A stretch of 64,000 nt of DNA from Burkholderia sp. OK233 (GTDB lineage Bacteria; Pseudomonadota; Gammaproteobacteria; Burkholderiales; Burkholderiaceae): contig NZ_OCSR01000002.1 in assembly GCF_900230185.1 (NCBI RefSeq), forward strand, positions 1,116,001-1,180,000. Reading direction: 5' to 3'. Both the position numbers and the translations under genes were made by a program. How positions within the stretch are numbered: position 1 is the first letter of the stretch; every line of letters begins with the position of its first letter. The notes below the pieces were generated by a model, which ran no database searches, was not told where the DNA came from, and was given only the letters and a program-made list of their open reading frames with translations. This document shows positions 17,520 through 25,667 of this stretch, piece by piece.

Positions 17520-19006
17520 CCGATCCTCACGCAAACGTTGGTCAGTTCCGAATAGAAATCGAGCGAATGACGTCCGCCTTCACGACCGATGCCCGAGAGC
17601 TTGGTGCCGCCGAACGGTGTGCGCAGATCGCGCACGAACCAGGCATTGACCCACACGATGCCGGTTTCGATCTGCCGCGCCACGCGATGGCCACGCGAGA
17701 GTTGCGTTGTCCAGATGCTTGCGGCGAGGCCGTAGGCGCTGTCGTTCACGCGGCCGATCACTTCGTCTTCGCTATCGAACGGCGCAATGTGGCAGACAGG
17801 TCCGAAGATTTCTTCCTTGACGCAGCGTGCATCGTCGGACAGTCCGGTCCAGATGGTCGGCATCACGAACGCGCCCTGATCGCGCTCGTCGCCGAATTGC
17901 GGCACGTTGCCGCCGGTCACGACGGTTGCGCCCTCTTCGACTGCCAGGCGGAAATACGACAGCACCTTCTCGCGATGACCGCGCGAGATCAGCGGGCCCA
18001 TCGTGGTGGTGGGATCGTGGGGAGCGCCGACCTGCAGCGCCTCGGTCTTTTCCTTCAACGCGGCAACGAAGCGTTCGAAGATCGGCCGCTCGACGTACAC
18101 GCGTTCGCTGCACAGACAGACCTGCCCCGCGTTCGTAAAGCTAGACTTCAACACACCGGCGACGGCCGCGTCGAAGTCCGCATCGGCGAACACCACGGCA
18201 GCGTTCTTGCCGCCGAGTTCGAACGAGATTTCCTTCACGCCGTCGGCGACTGTCTTCATGATCGTGCTGCCGGTACGCGATTCGCCGGTGAACGTGATCG
18301 CGCTGATGTCCGGATGACGCGTGAGGAATTCGCCGGCCGCATTCGGCCCGTGACCATGGATCAGGTTGAACACGCCGGGCGGCAGGCCGATGTCGTGCAT
18401 GACTTCGGCGAGCAGCGTGGCCGAGCTGGGCGTTTCTTCCGAGGGCTTGGCGACGACGCAGTTGCCCATCGCGAGGGCCGGCGCGACTTTCCACGTGAAC
18501 AGCAGCAGCGGCAGATTCCACGGCGAGATGATGCCGACTACGCCGAGCGGTTTGCGCGTGACGTAATTGATCAGTTCGCTGCCATCCGCCGCATGCGTTT
18601 CGAAGAGCTCGCTATTCGCGGTGCGGATCAGATCCGCGAAGGTGCGGAAGTTCGCAATGCCGCGCGCAATGTCGAGCTTGCGAGCCTGCTCGATCGGGCG
18701 GCCGGTGTCGGCCACTTCTGCTGCGACGAAATCGTCGAAGCGGGCTTCTATGCCGTCGGCGATTTTATGGAGCCAGTCGGCGCGTTCCGCCGGTTTGGTA
18801 TTGCGCCAGCCGGCGCGTTGGGCGGCGCTCGCGGCGCGGACGGCGGCGTCGACGGTGGCGGCCTCGGCTTCGCAGACTTGTGCGAGTTGTTTGCCGTCGA
18901 CCGGGCTGATGTTCGGGAAAGTGGTTGCAGTCCCAATGAATTCGCCGTTGATGTAATGGCAAAGTAAAGGTTGAGCGCGCTGCGCGGCCGCCAGATCTAA
19001 AGTCAC
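17516..19006 (-). CDS. nbaE: 2-aminomuconate 6-semialdehyde dehydrogenase
   Basis: A 496-residue NAD-dependent aldehyde dehydrogenase. Visible motifs are VGIISPWNLPLLL near residue 155, the catalytic Glu in SFELGGKNAA near 255, the catalytic Cys in NAGQVCLCSERV near 290 and EEIFGPVCHI near 393. The CLCSERV surrounding and the position as first gene of an nbaEHJIGFCD operon identify it as the enzyme making 2-aminomuconate. Translation starts at GTG 19006 behind AGGAG. The order matches that described for the KU-7 nba genes apart from nbaX, which is missing. Confidence 0.93.
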   Translation of the reverse strand: MTLDLAAAQRAQPLLCHYINGEFIGTATTFPNISPVDGKQLAQVCEAEAATVDAAVRAASAAQRAGWRNTKPAERADWLHKIADGIEARFDDFVAAEVADTGRPIEQARKLDIARGIANFRTFADLIRTANSELFETHAADGSELINYVTRKPLGVVGIISPWNLPLLLFTWKVAPALAMGNCVVAKPSEETPSSATLLAEVMHDIGLPPGVFNLIHGHGPNAAGEFLTRHPDISAITFTGESRTGSTIMKTVADGVKEISFELGGKNAAVVFADADFDAAVAGVLKSSFTNAGQVCLCSERVYVERPIFERFVAALKEKTEALQVGAPHDPTTTMGPLISRGHREKVLSYFRLAVEEGATVVTGGNVPQFGDERDQGAFVMPTIWTGLSDDARCVKEEIFGPVCHIAPFDSEDEVIGRVNDSAYGLAASIWTTQLSRGHRVARQIETGIVWVNAWFVRDLRTPFGGTKLSGIGREGGRHSLDFYSELTNVCVRIG

Positions 19007-19036
19007 AAATTCTCCTGCTCAATGAGGTATAGCTAA

Positions 19037-19086
19037 ATTCTAGGGAATCCGAGTGTCGAGCGACAATCAAAAATTCGGCGCCGAAT
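19037..19086 (-). promoter_or_regulatory. Predicted nba operon promoter with palindromic operator
   Basis: On the minus strand TTGTCG (19066-19061) is separated by 18 bp from TAGAAT (19042-19037), 31 bp before the nbaE start codon. Just upstream of the -35, at 19073-19086, is the perfect 14-bp palindrome ATTCGGCGCCGAAT, a plausible LysR-type activator site for the regulator encoded directly upstream. Confidence 0.55.
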
Positions 19087-19135
19087 ATGCCTCGGTGGAA
19101 TATCGGTGCAAGAACGGAATATATCGACGGCGCAA

Positions 19136-20098
19136 CTAAACGCAAACCACCTCAGCAGCCACTTCACGAAGACAGGAAATGAATGTCTGGCACGCCGCGC
19201 TATGCTCCCTGTTGGCTCGCCTCGAAAAACCGACCGTTCCAAATGCACCGGTTTCAGGTAAATCCAATATTTGAAGCAAGCCCGCATTCTTGAACTGCTC
19301 CGCTGCAAGGCGCGGCATCAGCGCAATGCGCGACGTCTCCATCAGGAGGCCGAGGTTCGTCAACATTGACAGCGACTCCACGATGTCCACTGGCAACGGC
19401 AGCCCGGCTTCCCGAAACAACTGCTCGGTAGACAGCCGGGATGGCGAGTCGGCGGTAGGCAGTATCCACGGCAACGCGACCAGTTCCGCGAGCCGCACAG
19501 CATTTCCGTGCGCGCGGCAGTAACCATTGCCTACCACCGCGCACAGCGATTCGTCGAAAAGTCCTTCATGTACGAGCGGCAACGCACCGGCAAGCGGCAG
19601 CTCGCGCTCCGGAATCCGTCCGACGACAACATCGATGTCACCCGTCGACAGCGCCGGAAAGAGACGTGTGTTCGGTCCTTCACGCACGGTGACAAGAACA
19701 CCAGGGCTCCGTGATTTGAGAAGCGCAATCGCTCGTGGCAAAAGCCGCGCTGAGGCCGAGATCAATGTACCCACTACAACATGCCCGCTCGTCCCCAGAC
19801 GAAGATCGTTCAATTCGTCCGTCATGTGCCTGAGTTCCGCCATCAGCGATCTCACGCGCCGCCCGAGCAACAGTCCCAACTCGGTCGGAACCACGCCGCG
19901 ATTGGAACGCGCAAAAAGCGCGCCGTCGAAGCATGACTCCAACTCCTGAACCACTTTGGTGACAGCCGATTGGCTCAGGCGCATTTCGTGCGCCGCCCGC
20001 ATGACGGAACGCGACTCGAGTACCTGCTCGAAAATCATCAGCTGGTTAAGCTTCAATTTACGAATCAGCGAGATCTCACTGAGGAGGCGGTCAGACAC
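19136..20098 (-). CDS. LysR-family transcriptional regulator, candidate nba activator
   Basis: A 320-residue LTTR. The N-terminal winged helix reads KLNQLMIFEQVLESRSVMRA, then LSQSAVTKVVQELES, similar to the GbpR/PcaQ group, followed by an effector-binding domain starting near residue 105 (GHVVVGTLISASARLLP). It has a GTG start. It lies between iifD (34 bp upstream) and nbaE (129 bp downstream) on the same strand. It may be transcribed with the indole operon and then activate the 3-hydroxyanthranilate operon. The effector is unknown. The KU-7 nba operon also has a LysR gene (nbaR), but at the other end. Confidence 0.88.
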   Translation of the reverse strand: MSDRLLSEISLIRKLKLNQLMIFEQVLESRSVMRAAHEMRLSQSAVTKVVQELESCFDGALFARSNRGVVPTELGLLLGRRVRSLMAELRHMTDELNDLRLGTSGHVVVGTLISASARLLPRAIALLKSRSPGVLVTVREGPNTRLFPALSTGDIDVVVGRIPERELPLAGALPLVHEGLFDESLCAVVGNGYCRAHGNAVRLAELVALPWILPTADSPSRLSTEQLFREAGLPLPVDIVESLSMLTNLGLLMETSRIALMPRLAAEQFKNAGLLQILDLPETGAFGTVGFSRRANREHSAACQTFISCLREVAAEVVCV

Positions 20099-20132
20099 GA
20101 TATCGTTCGCTCATTGATGCTCGTCGGTCGAC

Positions 20133-20678
20133 TTATCCACCGACCCCGTGAAAGGCACCGCGAAAGAACACCAAGGGCAATCCGCTTTGAACATCGAGCC
20201 TATCCACCGCTCCGATGATCAGGAGGTGATCGCCCGCCGCATGCGTCTGCTCCACGCGGCAGCCAAGCCGAACCAACGCGTTGTCCAGCTCCGGCACGCC
20301 GTCGCTCTGACCATGCGCAACACCGCTGAACTTCTCAGACAGTGGCGTCGCGAAGTGCGTTGCGATGTGCGCATCCTCTGCCCGCAGCACATTCACGGTG
20401 AATTTCGCTCCGTTTTCGAACACATCGCGATTGGGCGAAGTACTTGCGATGCTCCATAAAATCAACGCGGGGTCGAGCGAAAGCGATGAGAAAGAGTTCA
20501 CCGTCAGACCTACCTTGCGACCGTCAGCGGCACGAGCCGTTATAACCGTCACCCCTGTAGCGAAATGCCCCAGCGCGTCACGCAATGCACGGCGCTCGAG
20601 CGGAGACGGACTCCGTTCGGAAACGGAAACTTCAGGCTGCTGTGGTCCGGCGAACTCGCCTTGAACGAAATTCTGCAT
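20133..20678 (-). CDS. iifD: Flavin reductase of an indole/styrene-type monooxygenase (IifD-like)
   Basis: A 181-residue flavin-reductase-like protein with FATGVTVITARAADGRKVGLTVNSFSSLSLDPALILW near residues 39-76 (given as one landmark region: GVTVIT, GLTVNSFSSLS, PALILW) and a C-terminal LVFFRGAFHGV. It supplies reduced FAD to the monooxygenase encoded directly upstream; the stop of that gene abuts its ATG. The gene order with an SDR and a DLH-fusion protein matches the iifABCD indole operon of Acinetobacter. The alternative is a styrene-type StyB. Confidence 0.8.
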   Translation of the reverse strand: MQNFVQGEFAGPQQPEVSVSERSPSPLERRALRDALGHFATGVTVITARAADGRKVGLTVNSFSSLSLDPALILWSIASTSPNRDVFENGAKFTVNVLRAEDAHIATHFATPLSEKFSGVAHGQSDGVPELDNALVRLGCRVEQTHAAGDHLLIIGAVDRLDVQSGLPLVFFRGAFHGVGG

Positions 20679-21920
20679 TCAAGCCACCTCCGCCAGGTGA
20701 CGGGCAACGAATGCCCGGTTCCGTTCTGCGTTGCTCCACCACGGATAAAACTCCCGCGGGTCGTCGAAGCCACTGGAAATTGCACGCGCCAGCGTAGGCG
20801 AGCGGCTCGCGGCCGCCAGCATGTCGACCACATACGCCGGAGGCGGCGTCAGCAGTGAGTTCGTCCAGTCCACCACATACTTCGCATAACTCCAGTAAGT
20901 CTCGAATGTCTCGTTCATCCATACTTCGTCGAACGGGCCATCTCCACGTGCAACGATCGCGTCCATATAGGTCTTGCAGCACTTGGCCGCGTTATTCGCC
21001 CCTTGCCCCGTGATCGGGTCGTTGACGACCACAGCATCGGCCATACCGAACACTTTGCGCCCGGACGGCAACGTGAGCACCGGCTTACGAACAGTTGGCG
21101 TAAAACGTCCCGAGATGCAACCACCATCGTCTGTCAGCTCAATCCGGGCGCAACGCTCGGCTTCCCACGGCAGATATTCGCGGACAATTCGCTTGCTGAT
21201 TTTGAGGTGCTCCTGTGGTGTGCGCGCCTCGGCCCAGATGTCCATCGGGCCGCCGGGAATCGCTTCGAAAACCATGATTTCGCATGGTCCGCTCAGCGTC
21301 AGCGCCGGAAACGCAAAGTACTCGCCCACGCCGGGAATCAGATTAAAACTGACCCGCGAGAATGGTTCCTTCGGCGTCATCCCGTGCACGTAGGTCAATG
21401 CCAGCGCACGCTGTGGCGCTTCGAACGGACTGCGAGCACCATCACGCTCGAACCGGCTGACGATCTCGCCTTTGCCGGCGGCAAGCAGCACGAGGTCATG
21501 TGTCGTGCTGAGCACTTCCAGCTCAGCAATACCGACGTCGAGAATTCGCAGATCGCCGCCGCGTCTCGCGAACTCATCCATCCACGCGGACATCTTGATA
21601 CGTTGATCCACCGACTGGGCCGGGCGCGGAAGACGCGCCGACCAGTCGAACTCCCGTTCCCTGGTGCCATTCGGCACGGTTAGTGCAACGCCAATACCCT
21701 CGATTGGAGGGCAACCGTGTTCCCACCAGTTCAACTGCAAGTCTCTTTCTGTTTGCAGTGCTGTGTCGAACATGCATTGACTGGACATCACCTTGCCACT
21801 GCGGATCTGCTCTGCTGTTCGGTTCGACAGCAGCGTCACGTCGTAGCCTTTTGCCTGGAGGCCCAACGACATCTGAAGTCCGGCCTGGCCGGCGCCTACT
21901 ACCGCAATTCGTTTGCTCAC
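20679..21920 (-). CDS. iifC: FAD-dependent indole/styrene monooxygenase, oxygenase component (IifC-like)
   Basis: A 413-residue group E flavoprotein monooxygenase (StyA-like). The N-terminal Rossmann motif is VGAGQAGLQMSLGL. QCMFDTALQTERDL, PIEGIGVALTVPN and the late DPITGQGANNAAKC follow in StyA order. I set the start at GTG 21920 because AAGGAG lies five bases upstream and the N-terminus then matches StyA; an ATG 14 codons upstream is less likely. In IifC-type enzymes it oxidises indole at C2-C3. Neighbouring iifA- and iifB-like genes favour indole over styrene, because no styrene-oxide isomerase or phenylacetaldehyde dehydrogenase is adjacent. Confidence 0.82.
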   Translation of the reverse strand: MSKRIAVVGAGQAGLQMSLGLQAKGYDVTLLSNRTAEQIRSGKVMSSQCMFDTALQTERDLQLNWWEHGCPPIEGIGVALTVPNGTREREFDWSARLPRPAQSVDQRIKMSAWMDEFARRGGDLRILDVGIAELEVLSTTHDLVLLAAGKGEIVSRFERDGARSPFEAPQRALALTYVHGMTPKEPFSRVSFNLIPGVGEYFAFPALTLSGPCEIMVFEAIPGGPMDIWAEARTPQEHLKISKRIVREYLPWEAERCARIELTDDGGCISGRFTPTVRKPVLTLPSGRKVFGMADAVVVNDPITGQGANNAAKCCKTYMDAIVARGDGPFDEVWMNETFETYWSYAKYVVDWTNSLLTPPPAYVVDMLAAASRSPTLARAISSGFDDPREFYPWWSNAERNRAFVARHLAEVA

Positions 21921-21958
21921 TACAGTCTCCTTGCCTGTTTCGATGCCCGCAGGCAGTC

Positions 21959-22756
21959 TCATTGTTCGGCTGATAAAGCCGGAATGGCGTCTATAGAACC
22001 TTCGGGACCCATGGCGGCATATCCGCCGTCAACTGAATAGTCCGCACCGGTTACGAAACTAGCCTCGTCCGAACACAGAAAGCGCACGACATTCGCCACT
22101 TCGCCTGGATCGCCCACCCGACGCAGCAGATGAAATGGCGCAGCAACGCGGTTAGCCTTGTTGCGGTCGCCTCCAGTCGCTTCCTGAATGGCACGACTCC
22201 ATGTCCATCCAGGCGAGACCGAGTTCACGCGGATGTTGTCGCCAGCCAAGTCCATCGCCATGTTGCGGGTCAACTGAACGATCGCAGCCTTCGACACGGG
22301 ATAGACCCACCGGCCCGTCTGCGCAGCCGTTGCCGAAATACTCGAGAAATTGACGATGGCCCCGCTGCCGGCACGCTTCATCCATGGCAATACCGCGTGC
22401 GCCATCCGCGCTGCGGATACGACATTCACGTCGAGTGCCCGCAACCACGCATCGCGTGTCGAGTCGAGACCGTTGTCGAGATACGTGCAAGCGAGATTGA
22501 CCAGAATATTCACGCCGCCGAATCGCGAAACTGTCTCGACAATTGCCGCGTCGATCTGGCTGTCGGACGTGATATCGGTAGGTAGAAATAGCGCCTCGTC
22601 ACCCAGTGACCGAGCGACAACAGCACCCTGCGCCTCGTCCAGGTCGAGAATGGCAACCTTCGCTCCGGCTTCGATCAATGCGCGCGCGACAGCGGCGCCG
22701 ATCAATGTCGCACCTCCTGTCACTATCGCAACTCTTCCCTTCAATCCGCTCATCAT
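21959..22756 (-). CDS. iifB: Short-chain dehydrogenase, candidate indole-dihydrodiol dehydrogenase (IifB-like)
   Basis: A 265-residue classical SDR with TGGATLIGAAVARAL, VNLACTY in place of the usual NNAG, a catalytic Ser in NFSSISATAAQ, and YPVSKAA. The C-terminal DYSVDGGYAAMGPEG is longer than average. In the iif pathway this enzyme oxidises 2,3-dihydroxyindoline to 3-hydroxyindolin-2-one. It lies between the DLH-fusion gene and the monooxygenase gene, both on the same strand with gaps of about 40 bp. Confidence 0.78.
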   Translation of the reverse strand: MMSGLKGRVAIVTGGATLIGAAVARALIEAGAKVAILDLDEAQGAVVARSLGDEALFLPTDITSDSQIDAAIVETVSRFGGVNILVNLACTYLDNGLDSTRDAWLRALDVNVVSAARMAHAVLPWMKRAGSGAIVNFSSISATAAQTGRWVYPVSKAAIVQLTRNMAMDLAGDNIRVNSVSPGWTWSRAIQEATGGDRNKANRVAAPFHLLRRVGDPGEVANVVRFLCSDEASFVTGADYSVDGGYAAMGPEGSIDAIPALSAEQ

Positions 22757-22794
22757 TGCCCCATATTTAAAAGGTTGACCGGTGTCATTCGGCT

Positions 22795-24021
22795 CTATAC
22801 CTGATGCCAGTGGGTCATCATCGTGTTCGACGGAATCGTCTCGTCGAGAAGTTTTTTAGCCGTGTCGATACCTGCAACCGGCAGGGTCGACGCGTCGAGC
22901 AGGCCGATCTGCACCAGAACGCTTGCCTGGTCCCAGTAGATGTGCTCGTGATATAGCTTGTCTCCGCGAAACTTCACGATCGCGACCATGGGCACCTCCA
23001 CGTAACGCCCAGTCGGCGCAATGCCCGGCAGGAAATAGTCCATCTCGCAGGTATGCGTGAAGCAGAAGATCATTTCATCGACAATCTGCGTCGCGCCAAC
23101 AGTGCGCGATACCGAAATGAACCTGGAGTCCGGCGGATTGCACGGAATGAAGAAGTCCTGATAGAAGCGGCTCAGGTCATGTGCACCTACCCCGCCAGTG
23201 AGCGTCGGTATGTGATTGACGTAAGGTTGCGCCACCATGGTCGCCATCGTGGCCGGCACATTGCGCGTTACAAACTCGTACTCGACGTGTTTCTCCCACA
23301 ACGCCGACAAATCGAACTCCGGTCCCATCTGGCGCCGAAACACCGCAACCGAGCGTTCGTGAGCACGCAGCGCGGAAGGCTTGTCAAAAGCATGACCGCC
23401 CACGCGGGCGAACGCATGGTCGACGCCTTCATACACATACACTTCGATATGCGGCTGTCCCTGCAGGGCGCCGATGATCTGTTCGCGCGCCACTGGTGGA
23501 CAAAGAGAATCGTTGCCGGCGATGTGCAGGACGACGCGACAGTGAATGCCCGCGGCTTCGTCGAGCGCCTTTTCTATGCCCACGCCGTAGTACGAAACCA
23601 CCGCGCTCAGCTCGTCGAGGCGGCATGCGGCAAGCCACGCCAGCTTGCCGCCCAGACAGAATCCCAACACGCCGACCTGCCCGTCGCATTCCGGCCGATC
23701 GCGCAGCGTCTGCACGGCTGCTGCGACGTCCTCTACGCCATTCGCCTCATCGAAGTTCCGATAGAACTGCATTGCACGGTCAAAGCCGGCTGCGTCATAA
23801 GCGATTTCCTGATTCGGCTCTTGCCGCCAGAACAGGTCGGGAACCAAAACGACGTACCCTTCTTCAGCGTAATAGTCGGCTACTGCTCGCATGGTGCCGT
23901 TCACACCGAAGATTTCCTGGCACAGTACGATTCCCGGCCCGTTGCCACTCGCCGGAATCGCGAGATAGCCGCTGAATTCACCGGCTCCGTCGTTGGACCC
24001 GATGCGGATCTGAGTACCCAA
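22795..24021 (-). CDS. iifA: Dienelactone-hydrolase-like protein fused to an NTF2/SnoaL-like domain (IifA-like)
   Basis: A fusion of about 408 residues. Residues 1-230 form a dienelactone hydrolase fold with VLCQEIFGVNG, the nucleophile elbow GVLGFCLGGKLAW (Cys), an Asp in AGNDSLCPP and His in GVDHAFAR. Residues 245-405 look like an NTF2/SnoaL-type domain (DLSRFYQDFFIP, VDEMIFCFTHTCEMDYFLPG, VPMVAIVKFRGDKLYHEHIYWD). By position it corresponds to IifA, reported to convert 3-hydroxyindolin-2-one to anthranilate without a cofactor. A TTG start at 24021 behind GGAGGGAG is chosen over ATGs upstream, since it gives a normal DLH N-terminus. Confidence 0.72.
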   Translation of the reverse strand: MGTQIRIGSNDGAGEFSGYLAIPASGNGPGIVLCQEIFGVNGTMRAVADYYAEEGYVVLVPDLFWRQEPNQEIAYDAAGFDRAMQFYRNFDEANGVEDVAAAVQTLRDRPECDGQVGVLGFCLGGKLAWLAACRLDELSAVVSYYGVGIEKALDEAAGIHCRVVLHIAGNDSLCPPVAREQIIGALQGQPHIEVYVYEGVDHAFARVGGHAFDKPSALRAHERSVAVFRRQMGPEFDLSALWEKHVEYEFVTRNVPATMATMVAQPYVNHIPTLTGGVGAHDLSRFYQDFFIPCNPPDSRFISVSRTVGATQIVDEMIFCFTHTCEMDYFLPGIAPTGRYVEVPMVAIVKFRGDKLYHEHIYWDQASVLVQIGLLDASTLPVAGIDTAKKLLDETIPSNTMMTHWHQV

Positions 24022-24153
24022 AATGTCTCCCTCCAGAAGATTGCAATGTTGTGACAGCATGTTCGGCAATTCCCGGCCAGTCTGCTATCCAGTCAGTGAA
24101 AAGGCTGTCCAATCAGCGCAAGTTTCATATGCACGACAGGTAGCCTGTTGTTC

Positions 24154-24172
24154 GCGGCGGTCGCACCGCCGC
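24154..24172 (-). terminator. GC-rich hairpin after the porin gene, weak terminator candidate
   Basis: GCGGCGGT and ACCGCCGC form a perfect 8-bp stem around a three-base loop just downstream of the porin stop codon. No T-run follows, so it may act only partly or protect the transcript end. Confidence 0.35.
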
Positions 24173-24179
24173 ACGTAAA

Positions 24180-25289
24180 TCAGAAAACTGTCTGCAGCCC
24201 TACGCGCAGGAGTGTCTGGTTAGATGTGTCGGAGCCGCCGTCCGGTCCGAGAAGGCCGTTAATCCACGCGTTGTGCCCACCGCTCGTCCCGCCCAGCGTG
24301 TGCTGGTAGACCGCCTCGGCGTATGCGGACGTCCGCTTCGAGACGCTGTAGCGCAGCATCGCGCCAAGTTCATGAGCCTTGTTGCCGTCGAGTTGGTTGT
24401 TGCCCTTCATGAACTGGTAGTCGCCGCCGACCGACCACAGTCCGGCAATGGGCGTTTCAACGCCTATGTCGAACACATCCACCTGGCCACCGGTCAGCGT
24501 ATTTTTCGTGTTGGTGTAGAGCAGATTGGTTTTGACGGCGCCGAACGCATAGCGCGCACCGACGCCGAAGTTGCGAATGCCATCACGTCCTTCGTCCATC
24601 GACGGGTACTCCACCATCACATACGCCGCGCCAAGCCCGAATGGCCCATGGTCGTAGTTCAAGCCGAAGCTAACCGTACCGCTCCTGGAAATCGCGCCTG
24701 GCTGGTTCCCTAACCCGTACATGGCGCCAAAGCTCAGCCCCGCGTAACTGATGCTCTGGTAGCGCACCGAATTGTTGACTCGGATAGCGCCAGCAAGACG
24801 ATCAAAATCGAACGCACCGGTAGGGTTATTCGGAATGGCAAGGCCGTTGAAAGGCCCCTGACGGAATCCATACAGACCTACGTACTGCATCGCGCTGTCG
24901 AGGCCCTTGAATGTCAGCGAGTACGTCATGAAATCGTACTGATTGCCGAACGTAATCTGCCCGAATCGGTCGTTCGCCAGTCCGACGAGTGCCGTGCGGT
25001 CGAACAGCGCCCCGGGGCCTGGTATCGTCGCTCCGTTGCCCATATCGAACTGCGACGTCAGCTCAAAGACGGTGCGGCTACCGCCACCCAGGTCCTCGCT
25101 CCCACGCAGGCCAAACAACGTGGGACTGCCGATTCCGCTATCGAACATGACGGCATCATGGCCGCCGCGGTTGCTTGCGTAGGTCACGCCCGCGTCAAGC
25201 AGACCGAACAACTGCACGCCGCTTTGTGAATGCGCCATCGGCATGTTGACGGCGACAGCAAACGTCATGAAAATTGCACTCCGATTCAC
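24180..25289 (-). CDS. Outer-membrane porin (Burkholderiales general porin type)
   Basis: A 369-residue trimeric porin of the gram-negative porin family. A signal peptide (NRSAIFMTFAVAVNMPMAHS, cut near AHS) is followed by alternating beta-strand sequences beginning QSGVQLFGLLDAGVTYAS, and GLRGSEDLGGGSRTVFELTS. The protein ends in VGLQTVF with the C-terminal Phe needed for outer-membrane assembly. GTG 25289 follows AGGAGAGAGACCA and is chosen over ATGs far upstream. It lies upstream of the iif-like genes on the same strand and probably aids entry of their substrate. Confidence 0.93.
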   Translation of the reverse strand: MNRSAIFMTFAVAVNMPMAHSQSGVQLFGLLDAGVTYASNRGGHDAVMFDSGIGSPTLFGLRGSEDLGGGSRTVFELTSQFDMGNGATIPGPGALFDRTALVGLANDRFGQITFGNQYDFMTYSLTFKGLDSAMQYVGLYGFRQGPFNGLAIPNNPTGAFDFDRLAGAIRVNNSVRYQSISYAGLSFGAMYGLGNQPGAISRSGTVSFGLNYDHGPFGLGAAYVMVEYPSMDEGRDGIRNFGVGARYAFGAVKTNLLYTNTKNTLTGGQVDVFDIGVETPIAGLWSVGGDYQFMKGNNQLDGNKAHELGAMLRYSVSKRTSAYAEAVYQHTLGGTSGGHNAWINGLLGPDGGSDTSNQTLLRVGLQTVF

Positions 25290-25667
25290 TGGTCTCTCTC
25301 CTATTGGTTGGGTCTTCCTCGGTGCGCATTCGGGTGAATGGCAAACGATGCGTAATCCGAATCGCTCCCTGAACGGCAAATGACAACGTTGGGGGCGGGC
25401 GAAGTCTATGGAGAGACGGTGGAAAGAAATAGTGAAGAATCGGTTCGCAGACATTCGTGTCTGGAATATCAGCCGCTGCAGCAACCTGTCTTTGCGTATC
25501 TGCGGCGTGTGACTAAGCGGCCGGTCATATGGAAGGCGAGTTTTTTTCTCGCTGGTCACGCCGCGGCGGGAGATTTATAGTCCGTCGTTCGCGATTCACC
25601 GTTGCGTCGCGGAACGTCTGCGTGCGTGGGTTCGCAACGGGCAACGTCGTATAACGTTTCGACCAAA
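25290..25667. promoter_or_regulatory. Divergent control region between porin and AraC-type regulator
   Basis: This 378-bp gap separates the divergent porin and AraC genes, so it should hold both promoters and regulator sites. I see no clear -35/-10 pair or direct repeat that I would mark as a site. Confidence 0.4.

Noticed and set aside
14841..18967. Long plus-strand open frames (320, 348 and 539 codons) opposite nbaI, nbaJ and nbaE
   Set aside because: They lie fully inside well-supported nba genes and their products are Arg/His-rich and unlike any family.
20133..21920. Styrene monooxygenase StyAB assignment
   Set aside because: The two proteins do fit StyA/StyB, but there is no styrene-oxide isomerase or phenylacetaldehyde dehydrogenase nearby. 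The SDR and DLH-fusion neighbours match the iif indole operon better. It is kept as the alternative.
23053..24054. 333-codon plus-strand frame opposite the DLH fusion
   Set aside because: Shadow of the minus-strand gene; no domain pattern or ribosome-binding site.
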